This document shows positions 52,388 through 63,054 of a stretch of 64,000 nucleotides of DNA, one piece after another. The notes beneath the pieces were generated by a model. It was not told the origin of the DNA, searched no databases, and saw only the letters and a program-made list of their open reading frames with translations. Origin of the DNA: JAGPDB01 sp046331265 (GTDB lineage Bacteria; Actinomycetota; Acidimicrobiia; IMCC26256; JAGPDB01); the NCBI GenBank assembly GCA_046331265.1, contig JAXLRE010000004.1, positions 1-64,000 on the forward strand, written 5' to 3'. How positions within the stretch are numbered: position 1 is the stretch's first letter; every line of letters begins with the position of its first letter. The translations under genes were made by a program, and so were the position numbers.

Positions 52388-53982
52388 TTCTTCGCCTCGC
52401 TGTGATGTATATTTTCAACTGAATCAATAGTTTTCTGATTCGATGTTTTTGCAATATGTTCGCTTAACTTATTAACACTTGGATTAATTCGGTCAAGCAT
52501 GAATTGCGGTGCTAATCCTAAAAATAAACTTAACGCAAGCAAAGGAATGACACACATCAACTCTCTCGGAGTTATATCTTTCATTTTTTCATCTGCTTCT
52601 TTCGGAGCGCCTGTAAATACTCTCTGATATGCCCACAATAGGTAAAGTGCTGCAAAAATAACTCCAGTAGCAGCAACTGCTACATAGTACCGGTGTGAAA
52701 TAAATGCTCCAAGCATGGATAAGAATTCACCAACAAAACCAGAGAATCCTGGCAAACCAATAGAAGCAAAGGTAGCGATCAAAAACGCACCAGACAAAAC
52801 TGGAACCGTTTTCATTAACCCAGAATAGTCTGCAATGTTTCTAGTATGTCTTCGTTCATAAAGCATTCCTACTATGGCAAAGAGAGCGCCTGTTGTTAAA
52901 CCATGTGAAACCATTGTAAAAATAGATCCAGATAGGCCTTGCTTAGTTAGAGATGCAATACCTAAAACAACAAAACCTAAGTGCGCAATAGATGAATAAG
53001 CAATCAAACGTTTTAAATCGGGCTGTACAGTAGCAACAATTGCGCCATAAATAATTCCTATTACGCTTACTGCTAATAGAATCCAAATTAATCTGTGCGC
53101 AGCGTATGGGAAAAACGCAATGGAAATTCTTATAAGTCCATATGTTCCAAGCTTTAGTAAAACTCCAGCCAAAATAACAGAACCTGCAGTTGGTGCTTCT
53201 GTGTGTGCGTCAGGCAACCAAGTATGTAGCGGAAATAATGGAACTTTTACTGCAAATGCAATTGTAAATCCAGCAAATAACCACATCGATGTTGTTGTCG
53301 AAATATGACTAGATGCAAATTTCATTAATACATCAATTGCAAATGACCATTTACCAGTTTGGTTTGCATTCATTGCAGCTAAAGAGAACATTGCTGCTAA
53401 AAAGAATATCGATCCGCCCATTGTAAATAAAAAGAATTTCAAAGCAACACGCTTTGAATCGCCATGTCCAAAACCTGCAATTAAAAAGTACATAGGTATT
53501 AGAACTAATTCAAAACCTACAAAGAATAAGAATAAATCACGTGCACTAAATACAAGAATTACAAATGATTGAAGAACTAAGAGCCATGCAATAAAACTTC
53601 TTGCCCTGTCTTTAATTGAATCCGAGATAAGGATTGCTATAGGAAACAAGAATGCTGTTAGAGCAACTAAAAATAAACTGATTCCGTCTATTCCTAATGA
53701 ATATGAAATTCCTAGTTCTTTAATCCATTGATGATTTTCGGTAAATTGATAGCTAGAAGATTTAGCTTGAAAGTCATAGACCATCCAGACAGCAAGTCCA
53801 AAAACTGCACTTGTAAAAACTAAACCAAGCTTATGCGAAATCCATTCTTGAGTTTTAGGTAAAAATGTAATAATCAATGCTCCGATAAGAGGCAATAAAA
53901 TCATTGATGAGAGCAGTGGAAACGAAGAATCATTAGCTATAGATGCATTATCTCCTACATGTGAAATAAATTGACTAATCAT
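52384..53982 (-). CDS. nuoM: NADH-quinone oxidoreductase subunit M, second operon
   Basis: 532 residues, with FFVGFELVLIPMYFLIAGFG (Glu) and VKVPLFPLHTWLPDAHTEAPTAGSVILAG (Lys). A C-terminal extension (SEHIAKTSNQKTIDSVENIHHSEAKK) is absent in the first-operon copy. Overlaps nuoL2 by four bases. Confidence 0.95.
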   Translation of the reverse strand: MISQFISHVGDNASIANDSSFPLLSSMILLPLIGALIITFLPKTQEWISHKLGLVFTSAVFGLAVWMVYDFQAKSSSYQFTENHQWIKELGISYSLGIDGISLFLVALTAFLFPIAILISDSIKDRARSFIAWLLVLQSFVILVFSARDLFLFFVGFELVLIPMYFLIAGFGHGDSKRVALKFFLFTMGGSIFFLAAMFSLAAMNANQTGKWSFAIDVLMKFASSHISTTTSMWLFAGFTIAFAVKVPLFPLHTWLPDAHTEAPTAGSVILAGVLLKLGTYGLIRISIAFFPYAAHRLIWILLAVSVIGIIYGAIVATVQPDLKRLIAYSSIAHLGFVVLGIASLTKQGLSGSIFTMVSHGLTTGALFAIVGMLYERRHTRNIADYSGLMKTVPVLSGAFLIATFASIGLPGFSGFVGEFLSMLGAFISHRYYVAVAATGVIFAALYLLWAYQRVFTGAPKEADEKMKDITPRELMCVIPLLALSLFLGLAPQFMLDRINPSVNKLSEHIAKTSNQKTIDSVENIHHSEAKK

Positions 53983-55943
53983 CTCATCGCTCCTAATACT
54001 GCTAACAACACAAATACAAATGCGCTACCAGTAAATATGATTACATAGCGACGAACATAGCCAGATTGGATTTTGCTCAATTGTCCGCCTATATATTTTG
54101 AGCCACGTGCAAGTGACATGAATGCACCATCTACAAATTTGTTATCAACGATAAAGGCAAAGAAGTTAGACAGCTTTAATCCTGGGCCAGAAACTGCTTT
54201 AGCGACTGCGCTGTTAACAAAAAATGCATTATGAGATAAAGAATAAATAGGTCCAAGCTTTTCTAAAGGCTCATCTTGTGCATCTTTTGGTCGTTTCTTG
54301 TAAAGACTATATGCAAGTGCAATTGCTATTAATGCAACAATTAAAGAAATTGCTGCTAATAAAACCCCTTTTGAATCATTAAAGCTCGAAACATCAATTT
54401 CTTTAGCCCCATGTATTGCAGGTTCGAGAAATCTTTTAAAGTCTTCTCTGTTATGTAAAGGTATGTTAATTAGACCCGCAACTAATGCAAAGAAACTTAA
54501 TATGATCAAAGGAATCATCATTGTTTTAGATGATTCATGTGGTGTATGTTCGCCGTCGGGGTAGCGTTTATTCCCGAAGAAAACCATTCGAACTTGTCTT
54601 GTCATATAAAAAGCAGTTAAAAGCGCAGTTAATAGTCCAACAATCCAAAGAATGAAACCAAATGATCCTCCTTTGGCGAATGCTGAACCCAAAATCTCGT
54701 CTTTAGACCAGAATCCTGCAAATGGAAAAACTCCTGCGATTGCTAGCCAACCAAAAATAAAAGTTATTGATGTGAGTGGTAATAACTTTTTTAATCCACC
54801 CATGAATCTCATATCTTGCTCGTCAATATGATGTTCATGACCCACACCATGCATTGCATGTATTACAGAACCTGAACCTAAGAAAAGTAGCGCTTTGAAA
54901 AATGCATGTGTTACAACATGAAACATCGCTGCACTATATGCTCCTACACCTATTGCCAAAAATGTATACCCAAGTTGTGAAATTGTTGAATATGCAAGAA
55001 CACGCTTAATATCATTTTGAGTTAAAGCACATATTGCTGCATACAAAGCAGTAATTAATCCGATTACAGCAATAATATTTCCTGCTACGGGTGATGCTTC
55101 TGAAATTAATGGTGACATTCTCACCATCACAAAAACACCAGCAGTAACCATTGTTGCAGCATGGATTAAAGCAGAAACAGGTGTTGGGCCTTCCATTGCA
55201 TCTGGTAACCAGATATGTAGAGGGAATTGAGCACTCTTACCCATTGCACCAACAAAAAGCAGTAAAACAATAGCTGTTGCACTTACAGTTGGAACAGTTC
55301 CAACCTTTTCTTGAATATCAGAATATGAAAGTGAACCTAATGCAGGTGTAACAACGATTAAAAACATTGCCAGCATGAAACCTACGTCACCCACTCTGTT
55401 TGTAACGAAAGCTTTTTTACCTGCAGTTGCAGCACTTGGCTTTTCAAACCAGAAGGAGATCAGCAAATATGAACAAAGGCCAACGCCTTCCCAACCTAAA
55501 AATGTGACGAGTAAGTTTTCACCTAAAACTAATGTAAGCATTGCTCCCGCAAATAAATTTAAATACGCGAAAAATCGGCTGTATCGTGGATCGCCCTTCA
55601 TATAACCGATTGAATAGATATGAATTAATGTCGCAACGAAGGTAATAAATCCAACCATCGTTATTGATAGAGGATCGACCATGAATCTTAAGTCGACTTT
55701 AAAGTTCCCTACTTGCATCCATGTATAGCCCGATGAAACCATACGTCGAATTTCTTCGCCTTTAATTGAACGCATTGCAATGAAAGAAAGTACCCACAAT
55801 ACAAATGTTGAACCCATAACTAATGTTGCGAGTACTGCACTATATATTTCTTTTAATCTTTTACCAAAAATAAGAATAAAGCATGCACTTAATGCCGGCA
55901 ATACAGGTATTAACCAAGAGTAATGCAGAAAGTTAGACTTCAT
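53979..55943 (-). CDS. nuoL: NADH-quinone oxidoreductase subunit L, second operon
   Basis: 654 residues with FLGWEGVGLCSYLLISFWF, GKSAQFPLHIWLPDAMEGPTPVSALIHAATMV and the C-terminal lateral helix. Shares 11 bases with nuoK2 at its start. Confidence 0.95.
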   Translation of the reverse strand: MKSNFLHYSWLIPVLPALSACFILIFGKRLKEIYSAVLATLVMGSTFVLWVLSFIAMRSIKGEEIRRMVSSGYTWMQVGNFKVDLRFMVDPLSITMVGFITFVATLIHIYSIGYMKGDPRYSRFFAYLNLFAGAMLTLVLGENLLVTFLGWEGVGLCSYLLISFWFEKPSAATAGKKAFVTNRVGDVGFMLAMFLIVVTPALGSLSYSDIQEKVGTVPTVSATAIVLLLFVGAMGKSAQFPLHIWLPDAMEGPTPVSALIHAATMVTAGVFVMVRMSPLISEASPVAGNIIAVIGLITALYAAICALTQNDIKRVLAYSTISQLGYTFLAIGVGAYSAAMFHVVTHAFFKALLFLGSGSVIHAMHGVGHEHHIDEQDMRFMGGLKKLLPLTSITFIFGWLAIAGVFPFAGFWSKDEILGSAFAKGGSFGFILWIVGLLTALLTAFYMTRQVRMVFFGNKRYPDGEHTPHESSKTMMIPLIILSFFALVAGLINIPLHNREDFKRFLEPAIHGAKEIDVSSFNDSKGVLLAAISLIVALIAIALAYSLYKKRPKDAQDEPLEKLGPIYSLSHNAFFVNSAVAKAVSGPGLKLSNFFAFIVDNKFVDGAFMSLARGSKYIGGQLSKIQSGYVRRYVIIFTGSAFVFVLLAVLGAMR

Positions 55944-56268
55944 TTGTTTCTCCCACAGTCGGGTTTTCTCTCATAACAGCAATATCATCAGCGCTAGAAG
56001 TTTTTTTATGTCGAAATATTGTGACCATTAGAGCTAAACCAACAGCAACTTCTGCAGCAGCAACAACCAACGTAAAAAATACGCTCACTTGTCCTGCAAC
56101 GTCATTTAATGATTTTGAATATGCAACAAAAGTTAAATTGGCACCATTAAGCATAAGTTCAATACTCATAAACATAACAAGCGCATTTTTTCTTATAGAT
56201 ACACCAGCTAAACCAATAGAAAATATTATTGCTGCTAAAACTAAATAGTGAGTTGAAGTTATAGTCAT
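55933..56268 (-). CDS. nuoK: NADH-quinone oxidoreductase subunit K, second operon
   Basis: 111 residues, three helices; conserved Glu in SIELMLNGANLTFVAYS and AAAEVAVGLALMV. The C-terminus is longer than in the first operon (EDIAVMRENPTVGETNEV region). Confidence 0.95.
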   Translation of the reverse strand: MTITSTHYLVLAAIIFSIGLAGVSIRKNALVMFMSIELMLNGANLTFVAYSKSLNDVAGQVSVFFTLVVAAAEVAVGLALMVTIFRHKKTSSADDIAVMRENPTVGETNEV

Positions 56269-56828
56269 ACTTTTGCCTCTTGTTCTATAGCTTCATCTAC
56301 GTCTATGAAATCATTAGATACCGCGCTTCTTCTTGCCAAAACAACTGCGCCAATAACTGCCGCAACAAGCAAAACAGAAACCAATTCAAAAACCCATACA
56401 TATTTTGTAAACAAGCTCGATGCAACAACTTCGACATTGCCCATTTTGTTTTTCTTTAGTGTCCCCGTAACACTTCTGGTCCCCATAGCCCATTTAGTGC
56501 CGCCAACTAACAGTATTAACGAAGCCATAAGAACACTAACAACAACACTTAATATTCTTTGCAGTTTTAAATCTTCATTGCCTGATTCATGAACATCTAC
56601 ACCTAGGAGCATGATGACAAACAGAAACAAGATCACAACTGCACTGGCATAAACAATAACTTGGACTGCAGCAGCTAGGTCAGCTCCTAGAAGGACATAG
56701 CTAACTGCAATACTCATTAGCGACATAACAAGACTCATGGCACTGTGCACAGGATTACGAGAAATGACTACACCCAAAGCTCCAATAATCATTGTTAAAG
56801 CTGAAAGATAAAAAATAAATGCGATCAT
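56265..56828 (-). CDS. nuoJ: NADH-quinone oxidoreductase subunit J, second operon
   Basis: 187 residues, five helices; RNPVHSAMSLVMSLMSIAVSYVLLGADLAAAVQVIVYASAVVILFLFVIMLLG is the family block. C-terminal acidic tail. Overlaps both neighbours by four bases. Confidence 0.94.
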   Translation of the reverse strand: MIAFIFYLSALTMIIGALGVVISRNPVHSAMSLVMSLMSIAVSYVLLGADLAAAVQVIVYASAVVILFLFVIMLLGVDVHESGNEDLKLQRILSVVVSVLMASLILLVGGTKWAMGTRSVTGTLKKNKMGNVEVVASSLFTKYVWVFELVSVLLVAAVIGAVVLARRSAVSNDFIDVDEAIEQEAKV

Positions 56829-57421
56829 TTATCTTCTCCTTCTTGACCTTCTTCAGGGTTACGCGTTCCAAAACCTAATTCAGAACTCCAAAGATTCTTA
56901 TTCTCAAATGAGCTATCTCCACCTGGTGATGTTGCTCTCATCCAAGCACTTGAATTTTCATCTTCATGCCCATGCCATAATTCCCACGGCATGCGTTGAG
57001 CTCGACCATCTTCGTCTACAACAAGTTCGTTCTTTGTATATATTGCATCGTTTCTGTTGGTAAATGAAAATTCAAATAATTTACTTTCAGTAATCGCTTC
57101 GGTAGGGCAAGCCTCAACACACATGTCGCAATGGATACAACGTAAATAATTAATTTCGTAAACATATCCGAATCGTTCACCAGGAGAAACCGGATTGTCT
57201 GGATCGTTATCTTTTCCTCGAACAAAAATACATTTCGCAGGACAAACTCCAGCACAAAGTTCACATCCGATACATTTTTCCATACCGTCTTCATATTTAT
57301 TTAGAATATGACGTCCATGAAAACGTACAGGTTTTTCACGTTTTACTTTTGGATATTTACCAGTTACTTTCTTTTTAAATACTTGCGAGAGAGTAATTTC
57401 AAAACCTTTTAACATTCCCAT
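56825..57421 (-). CDS. nuoI: NADH-quinone oxidoreductase subunit I, second operon
   Basis: 198 residues with CIGCELCAGVCPAKC and CIHCDMCVEACPTEA clusters. Typical actinobacterial form with RFHGRHILNKYEDGMEKCIGC and a long C-terminal tail. Begins in the nuoH2 stop (TAATG). Confidence 0.96.
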   Translation of the reverse strand: MGMLKGFEITLSQVFKKKVTGKYPKVKREKPVRFHGRHILNKYEDGMEKCIGCELCAGVCPAKCIFVRGKDNDPDNPVSPGERFGYVYEINYLRCIHCDMCVEACPTEAITESKLFEFSFTNRNDAIYTKNELVVDEDGRAQRMPWELWHGHEDENSSAWMRATSPGGDSSFENKNLWSSELGFGTRNPEEGQEGEDK

Positions 57422-58695
57422 TATGCATCCACTTCCTTTATAGAACCAGCGGCATATAGTTCATTGTTTTCATTCTCTTTAGGAATGCAAGATTTTAATG
57501 TGTAAAAAATAAGTAAAGAACCCAGTACCGAAGCAATAATTAAAAATGCCAGAGTCATCGAGTGTGACCCACTGATAAATGACCAGTTGTAAGTTCTAGC
57601 TGTTTTAATTAACAACATTATAAAAACTGAAATAAAAGATATTTCAATTAGATATTTCCAACCAAGTTGCATAAGTTGGTCGTAACGAAGTCGAGGTAAT
57701 GTTGCTCTAATCCAAACTGTTCCATATAAAAGAACCAAAAGTTTGATCATGAAATAAACAATAGGCATGATCCACGTATTAACTGGATTTGTTGAAGATA
57801 TGAATCCGAGTGTTGGTCCTGATGGTCCACCCAAAAATAATGTAACAGCTACTGCAGACATTGTTACGAGGTTCATAAATTCTGCAAGGAAAAATATAGC
57901 GAATCTAATTCCCGTATATTCAGTGTGAAATCCACCTACAAGTTCTTGTTCTGCTTCGACAAGGTCAAAAGGAGGATGATTTATTTCTGCGATCGCTGAA
58001 ATAATAAATAGTATGAATGAAATTATTGCTGGAAGAATAAACCAGTTTCTTATTGGCATTTGAGAGAAAGAACCCCAATCACCAGCTGATTGTAAATCAA
58101 CAATTGTTCTTGTAGAAAGCGAACCTGATTGAATCACAACCCCAATAATCGCCAAACCTAAAGTTGCCTCATAACTAAGAAGTTGTGCACTTGCTCTGAC
58201 TGAACCGAGGAGAGGATATTTAGATCCAGATGACCATCCAGCTAGCAAAACACCATACAAACCTAAACCAGACATCATTAATAGCCACAAAATACCTATG
58301 GGCAAGTCAACGAGTTGTAAGTTAGTTTTACGACCCATTATTTCGACTGTTCCACCTAACGGAACGATTGCAAATGCTAAGAAGGCTGGAACCATTGCAA
58401 AATATGGTGCTAACTTGAACATTTTTTTATCTGCACTATCGGGTATTGATTGTTCCTTAAAGAAAAGTTTTATACCATCGGCAAGAGTTTGGAGAAGACC
58501 GAAGGGGCCAGCTTTTGCTGGACCAACACGATTTTGCATGTCAGCGATAACTTTTCGCATGAACCAGACATAGAAAAGAACACTTAACATTAAGAGTGCG
58601 AATACAACTAAAACTTTTCCAGCAATAATTATAAAAGTCGTAAAATCAAATTTTACAAAATCTAAAGGGTCTCCTGATGCAAATAAGATTCTCAT
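57421..58695 (-). CDS. nuoH: NADH-quinone oxidoreductase subunit H, second operon
   Basis: 424 residues, longer than the 346 of the first operon. RVGPAKAGPFGLLQTLADGIKLFFKEQSIPDSADK and NHPPFDLVEAEQELVGGFHTEYTGIRFAIFFLAEF are the quinone-tunnel loops. The extra C-terminus adds a helix and a hydrophilic tail. Confidence 0.95.
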   Translation of the reverse strand: MRILFASGDPLDFVKFDFTTFIIIAGKVLVVFALLMLSVLFYVWFMRKVIADMQNRVGPAKAGPFGLLQTLADGIKLFFKEQSIPDSADKKMFKLAPYFAMVPAFLAFAIVPLGGTVEIMGRKTNLQLVDLPIGILWLLMMSGLGLYGVLLAGWSSGSKYPLLGSVRASAQLLSYEATLGLAIIGVVIQSGSLSTRTIVDLQSAGDWGSFSQMPIRNWFILPAIISFILFIISAIAEINHPPFDLVEAEQELVGGFHTEYTGIRFAIFFLAEFMNLVTMSAVAVTLFLGGPSGPTLGFISSTNPVNTWIMPIVYFMIKLLVLLYGTVWIRATLPRLRYDQLMQLGWKYLIEISFISVFIMLLIKTARTYNWSFISGSHSMTLAFLIIASVLGSLLIFYTLKSCIPKENENNELYAAGSIKEVDA

Positions 58696-61262
58696 TGATC
58701 TTTGCCCTCTACCTTAATATCTGTTACAGCATCATCGATTTTAACAAGTGCATTTAATGGATTATTAACATTGTTAGCTGTTAGTGCTATACCGCGAGTA
58801 ACTGTTTTATCTGGAATTATTCTCATTGTTATAGAACCATTATTGTTCACAAATCTGACACTGTTGTCCTCTTTGATAGAGATGCCTTCAAGATCTCTTG
58901 GATTCATTCTTACTGCAAATGATGAACGCGAAGAAGCAACATCAGAAATATTTTCTGAATTAGAAGTAATAGTCGAGACATCATGGAAGGTATCAACAAA
59001 TACCAATCTAAATCCATACTGGTCTAAATGATGCGTGTGGCCTTTTTCACGAATGAAAGGAGCAGAAATCATTTCTGAATATTTAATATTCGAACTTGGA
59101 TGATGTTCTTCACGTTGCAATTCAGTTAATGGGTCTTCATCAACTTGAGCTTTAGATTCAATTGGCTCCCAACTTGGTGTTTGCACAAGCCCTGGCGTTG
59201 AACCGACTAAAGAGTCACTATTTAAATCAACTGGCACTATTGCACCATCTTTTGAACGTATCAAAACATTATTTGTTAAATGAGCAAATGAGCTCGCATA
59301 TCTAGCAATTTCGTCAGTAATATCATCTGAATTTTCGATGTTGCTTTCAAAACCTAAGTTTTCAGAAATTAGTGTTGCAATCTTCCAGTCGTCGAGAACA
59401 TTACCTTGCGGTGCAACAACTTGGACAACGCGTTGAACGCGAGATTCAATGTTAGTTACTGTCCCTTGCTTCTCGTTAGCTGCTGTAGCTGGAATGAAAA
59501 TATTTGCATTTGCAGTAGTTTCGTTTTCAAATATATCTACACAAATAATGTTCTCACATTTTTCAATTGCATTTTTAACTAATTCTTTATCGCGGTAATC
59601 AGCGACGGGGTTCGAACCAAATGTTAACAAAACTTTTATTTTGCCATTGTTGATTTCTTCAATTATTGAATCAATACCGCAGCTTGCAGCTTGATCAATA
59701 TTTTTTTGTGCAACTCGCCCTGGATTCAAACCAGGCGTTAGTCCCATTTCTATTGCCCCAAAAATATTGCTTGTACTAAGAGTTGGTAATAAATAAACAT
59801 TTTCATCATCTAAAAGTTCACTTATTAAATCAACAAATGTTTGCGAATCTTGTGCCTGATTTATTTCACCTGCAAGAACCACTATTTTGCCATCAGACTC
59901 TTTGGAGCTTAAAGCGTTTCTAATTTCATTTAGTACAGAAGTTTCATCGCCAGGAACAAGATTAATTACATCACTCGCAAGTTGTGTTGTAGAAGTTTTA
60001 AATGAATTTACATCAATCAAAGGAACTTTATTATTTACAACTGCATTGCGGACTCGTAAATATAAAACTGGAATTGTTTCTTTTACGTCATTACCTATAA
60101 CAACTATTGCTTTCGCTTTATCTAAATCAGCAATACGTGCTCGTTTTGAAGAAAGTATTAAATCCGCAGGTAAAGAATTTCTAACGTATGAATCAACGTA
60201 TTTCGTTCCTATAGATTCTTTTGCTAGTTTTGAAATTGCATAAGCATCTTCATTAGTCCCATGTGCTCCACCGAGTACAGCCACACTATCTGGACCATAT
60301 TGTTCAATTGAATTTTTAATAATCTCAGTAGCCTGATCAATAGCAGAAGAAATATTAAGTTGTTTCTTCTCTCCATACTCATTTATATATGGATATCTAA
60401 TTCTGTTTTCTGAATCAATGTAGTCAAATCCGTATCTACCTTTATCGCATAACCAACCTTGGTTAATTGGCTCACTATCTACACCTAAAAATCGAACCAT
60501 TTCATTTCGTGAAGTTTGAGCAACACCTTTACATCCCATAGAACAACGTGTACAAGTTGTCTCAGCGCTAGCGATATCCCATGGACGTGAACTAAATCTA
60601 TATGGTTTAGCAGTTAATGCACCTACAGGACATATTTGTACAATGTTTCCAGAAAAGTGCGAAGCAAATTCATCACCTGGGAAAGTATTTACTTCAGTGT
60701 GTCCACCGCGTTCTACAAAAGTTATTAGTGGATCGCCAGCTACATCGTCAGCAAAGCGAGTACATCGTGAACATTGGATACATCTTTCACGATCTAACAA
60801 GACATGGTCAGAAATTTCAATAGGTTTTTCCCAATGGCGTTTCTCTTCAACAAAACGAGATTCTCCAGGACCAAAACTTAAGGTTTGATCTTGTAAAGGA
60901 CACTCTCCACCACGGTCGCATACAGGACAATCTAACGGATGATTAATTAACAAAAATTCAAGAACACCATCTTGTGCTTTCTCAACATTATTTTGTTTGA
61001 AACGAACAACCATTCCATCGCTAACAGGCGTTGTACATGCAGGTGGCAGACCTCTAACTCCTTCAATTTCTACCAAACACATACGACACATACCTACTGG
61101 CTTTAGTCGGTCATGATAACAAAATCTTGGTATGAAAATTCCGGCGCGTTGTGCAGCAGTAATTAGTAATTCATCTTTTTCTGCTTTAATTTCTTTTCCA
61201 TCAATAGTGATAGTCACAAATCCATCATCGATTTTATTTTCTGGTTCTACAGTTGATGTCAT
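58692..61262 (-). CDS. nuoG: NADH-quinone oxidoreductase subunit G
   Basis: 856 residues. N-terminal 2Fe-2S domain (CYHDRLKPVGMCRMCLVEIEG, then CTTPV), the HxxxCxxCxxxxxC cluster segment HPLDCPVCDRGGECPLQD, 4Fe-4S ligands at RERCIQCSRCTRFADDVAG, and CTRCSMGCKG before a molybdopterin-like (inactive) C-terminal domain. Present only in the second operon. Links NuoF to NuoI by carrying a chain of iron-sulfur clusters. Confidence 0.96.
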   Translation of the reverse strand: MTSTVEPENKIDDGFVTITIDGKEIKAEKDELLITAAQRAGIFIPRFCYHDRLKPVGMCRMCLVEIEGVRGLPPACTTPVSDGMVVRFKQNNVEKAQDGVLEFLLINHPLDCPVCDRGGECPLQDQTLSFGPGESRFVEEKRHWEKPIEISDHVLLDRERCIQCSRCTRFADDVAGDPLITFVERGGHTEVNTFPGDEFASHFSGNIVQICPVGALTAKPYRFSSRPWDIASAETTCTRCSMGCKGVAQTSRNEMVRFLGVDSEPINQGWLCDKGRYGFDYIDSENRIRYPYINEYGEKKQLNISSAIDQATEIIKNSIEQYGPDSVAVLGGAHGTNEDAYAISKLAKESIGTKYVDSYVRNSLPADLILSSKRARIADLDKAKAIVVIGNDVKETIPVLYLRVRNAVVNNKVPLIDVNSFKTSTTQLASDVINLVPGDETSVLNEIRNALSSKESDGKIVVLAGEINQAQDSQTFVDLISELLDDENVYLLPTLSTSNIFGAIEMGLTPGLNPGRVAQKNIDQAASCGIDSIIEEINNGKIKVLLTFGSNPVADYRDKELVKNAIEKCENIICVDIFENETTANANIFIPATAANEKQGTVTNIESRVQRVVQVVAPQGNVLDDWKIATLISENLGFESNIENSDDITDEIARYASSFAHLTNNVLIRSKDGAIVPVDLNSDSLVGSTPGLVQTPSWEPIESKAQVDEDPLTELQREEHHPSSNIKYSEMISAPFIREKGHTHHLDQYGFRLVFVDTFHDVSTITSNSENISDVASSRSSFAVRMNPRDLEGISIKEDNSVRFVNNNGSITMRIIPDKTVTRGIALTANNVNNPLNALVKIDDAVTDIKVEGKDQ

Positions 61263-62557
61263 TGTGTCACCTCCTCACCCATACGAGCTAAAACTTCATC
61301 TCTGAAAAACTTGTTCAAACTCACAACACAAGAAACAGAGCTTGGACCCAATGGACAAATTGTTGTCTGGGAAAACGGCGCATTCAATCCTGGTGAAATG
61401 TTGTCACCGATATCAAGCAACATATCTAGATCTTGTTTTCTACCTTGGCCATGTGACATTCGATACAAAACTTTTTCTAGCCAGCCTGTACCCTCACGAC
61501 AAGGAGTACATTTACCGCAACTTTCATGCGAATAGAACTTTGCTAAACGCCAAGCAACTAACAAAGGGTCTGTTGTCTGGTCATAAACCATGATTGCGCC
61601 TGAACCTAACATGACCCCAAAACGTTGACCAACTTCATCCATATCAAGTGGACAATCTAAATGTTCATCACTTCCAATCAACCATTGTGAAGAACCACCA
61701 CCTGGTATAAAAAATTTAACTTTTCCACCGTTGCGGATTCCACCAGCTAAATCGTCGATCAACTGCCTAAATGTTGCACCTAGTTCAATTTCATAATTTC
61801 CTGGTTTATTAACATGACCTGAAACAGAGAAAATTCTTGTACCTGTTGATTTATTTACACCAAGTTTTGCGTAATTTTCTCCACCCATTTCAATAATGTG
61901 TGGAACAGTTGAAATAGTTTCGACATTATTAACAACTGTAGGTTTTGCATACAAACCAGCAATCGCAGGAAATGGTGGACGCAAACGAGGCATGCCTCGT
62001 TCACCTTCAAGAGATTCAATCAATGCAGTTTCTTCTCCACAAATATATGCACCTGCACCTCTGTGAATAACAATATCTAAATCAAATCCGCTTCCATCAA
62101 TATCTTTTCCAACTAATCCTTTTTGCTTTGCTTGAGACAATGCATTTGATAAAACATCGTAAGCGTGTGCGAGCTCACCTCTTAAGTAGACAAATGCTTT
62201 GTTGCATTTAATTGCATAAGAAGAACAAATTATTCCTTCGATTAATTGGTGTGGATCACGAACAATCAACATATGATCTTTAAAAGTTGATGGTTCACCT
62301 TCATCCGCATTAATAACTAAATAACGAGGAAATGAATCAGGAGGTAAGAACGACCATTTCATTCCTGTGGGGAAACCGCCGCCGCCGCGTCCTCTTAAGC
62401 CAGAAGTTTTTACTTCTTCTATGATCGCATTGGGATCCATTCTCAGGGCTCTTTTTGCTACTTCATATCCGCCCAATGAAATATATGTATCAATATTATG
62501 ATTGTCATCGGATTCGTTCATCCGCTTCGTAATAATTCGAGTTTCAGTTAATGTCAT
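61259..62557 (-). CDS. nuoF: NADH-quinone oxidoreductase subunit F
   Basis: 432 residues, NADH- and FMN-binding. GLRGRGGGGFPTGMKWSF binds FMN/NADH, NADEGEPSTFKDH follows, and ESCGKCTPCREG holds the N3 cluster, with the fourth ligand in TTICPLG. Present only in the second operon, so this complex oxidises NADH. Confidence 0.97.
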   Translation of the reverse strand: MTLTETRIITKRMNESDDNHNIDTYISLGGYEVAKRALRMDPNAIIEEVKTSGLRGRGGGGFPTGMKWSFLPPDSFPRYLVINADEGEPSTFKDHMLIVRDPHQLIEGIICSSYAIKCNKAFVYLRGELAHAYDVLSNALSQAKQKGLVGKDIDGSGFDLDIVIHRGAGAYICGEETALIESLEGERGMPRLRPPFPAIAGLYAKPTVVNNVETISTVPHIIEMGGENYAKLGVNKSTGTRIFSVSGHVNKPGNYEIELGATFRQLIDDLAGGIRNGGKVKFFIPGGGSSQWLIGSDEHLDCPLDMDEVGQRFGVMLGSGAIMVYDQTTDPLLVAWRLAKFYSHESCGKCTPCREGTGWLEKVLYRMSHGQGRKQDLDMLLDIGDNISPGLNAPFSQTTICPLGPSSVSCVVSLNKFFRDEVLARMGEEVTQ

Positions 62558-63054
62558 TTCTGTTCCTCGATTAATGAACCAGATATTGTGCGAGCTTTTT
62601 TATTACCAGACTTATAATCCTCAACTATGTCTATGGCATTTTGCGGTGTTACATTTTCGAAGAACTCGTAGTTGACTTGAAAACATGGAGCACCATCACA
62701 TTTTGCTAAACACTCAACTTCTTCTATTGTTACTTCTTCATCAGATAAATATTTTTTCGTCAAGGTTTCATGAATTTCAGGTCCGCCCACAACAAGACAT
62801 GTAACATTTGTGCAAACAGACACCAACAACTTACCGACGGGCTCACGTTTAAACATTGTGTAGAAGCTACATGTACCGTTTACCTCAGCTGGGGTAACAC
62901 CAACTATGTCTGCAATTTCAGCCATTGCTTCGTTTGATAAATAACCGTCTTGGTCTTGAGCTAAATGAGCAAGAGGCAATATTGCAGATTTTGGATAAGG
63001 ATATTGATCCACTATTGACATTGCTTTTTCTTTATTAGCAGTATTAAAAGCCAT
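62554..63054 (-). CDS. nuoE: NADH-quinone oxidoreductase subunit E
   Basis: 166 residues, thioredoxin-like fold with an N1a-type 2Fe-2S cluster: GTCSFYTMFKREPVGKLLVSVCTNVTCLVVGG and VECLAKCDGAPCFQVN supply the cysteines. Starts on the base where nuoD2 ends and overlaps nuoF by four bases. Confidence 0.95.
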   Translation of the reverse strand: MAFNTANKEKAMSIVDQYPYPKSAILPLAHLAQDQDGYLSNEAMAEIADIVGVTPAEVNGTCSFYTMFKREPVGKLLVSVCTNVTCLVVGGPEIHETLTKKYLSDEEVTIEEVECLAKCDGAPCFQVNYEFFENVTPQNAIDIVEDYKSGNKKARTISGSLIEEQK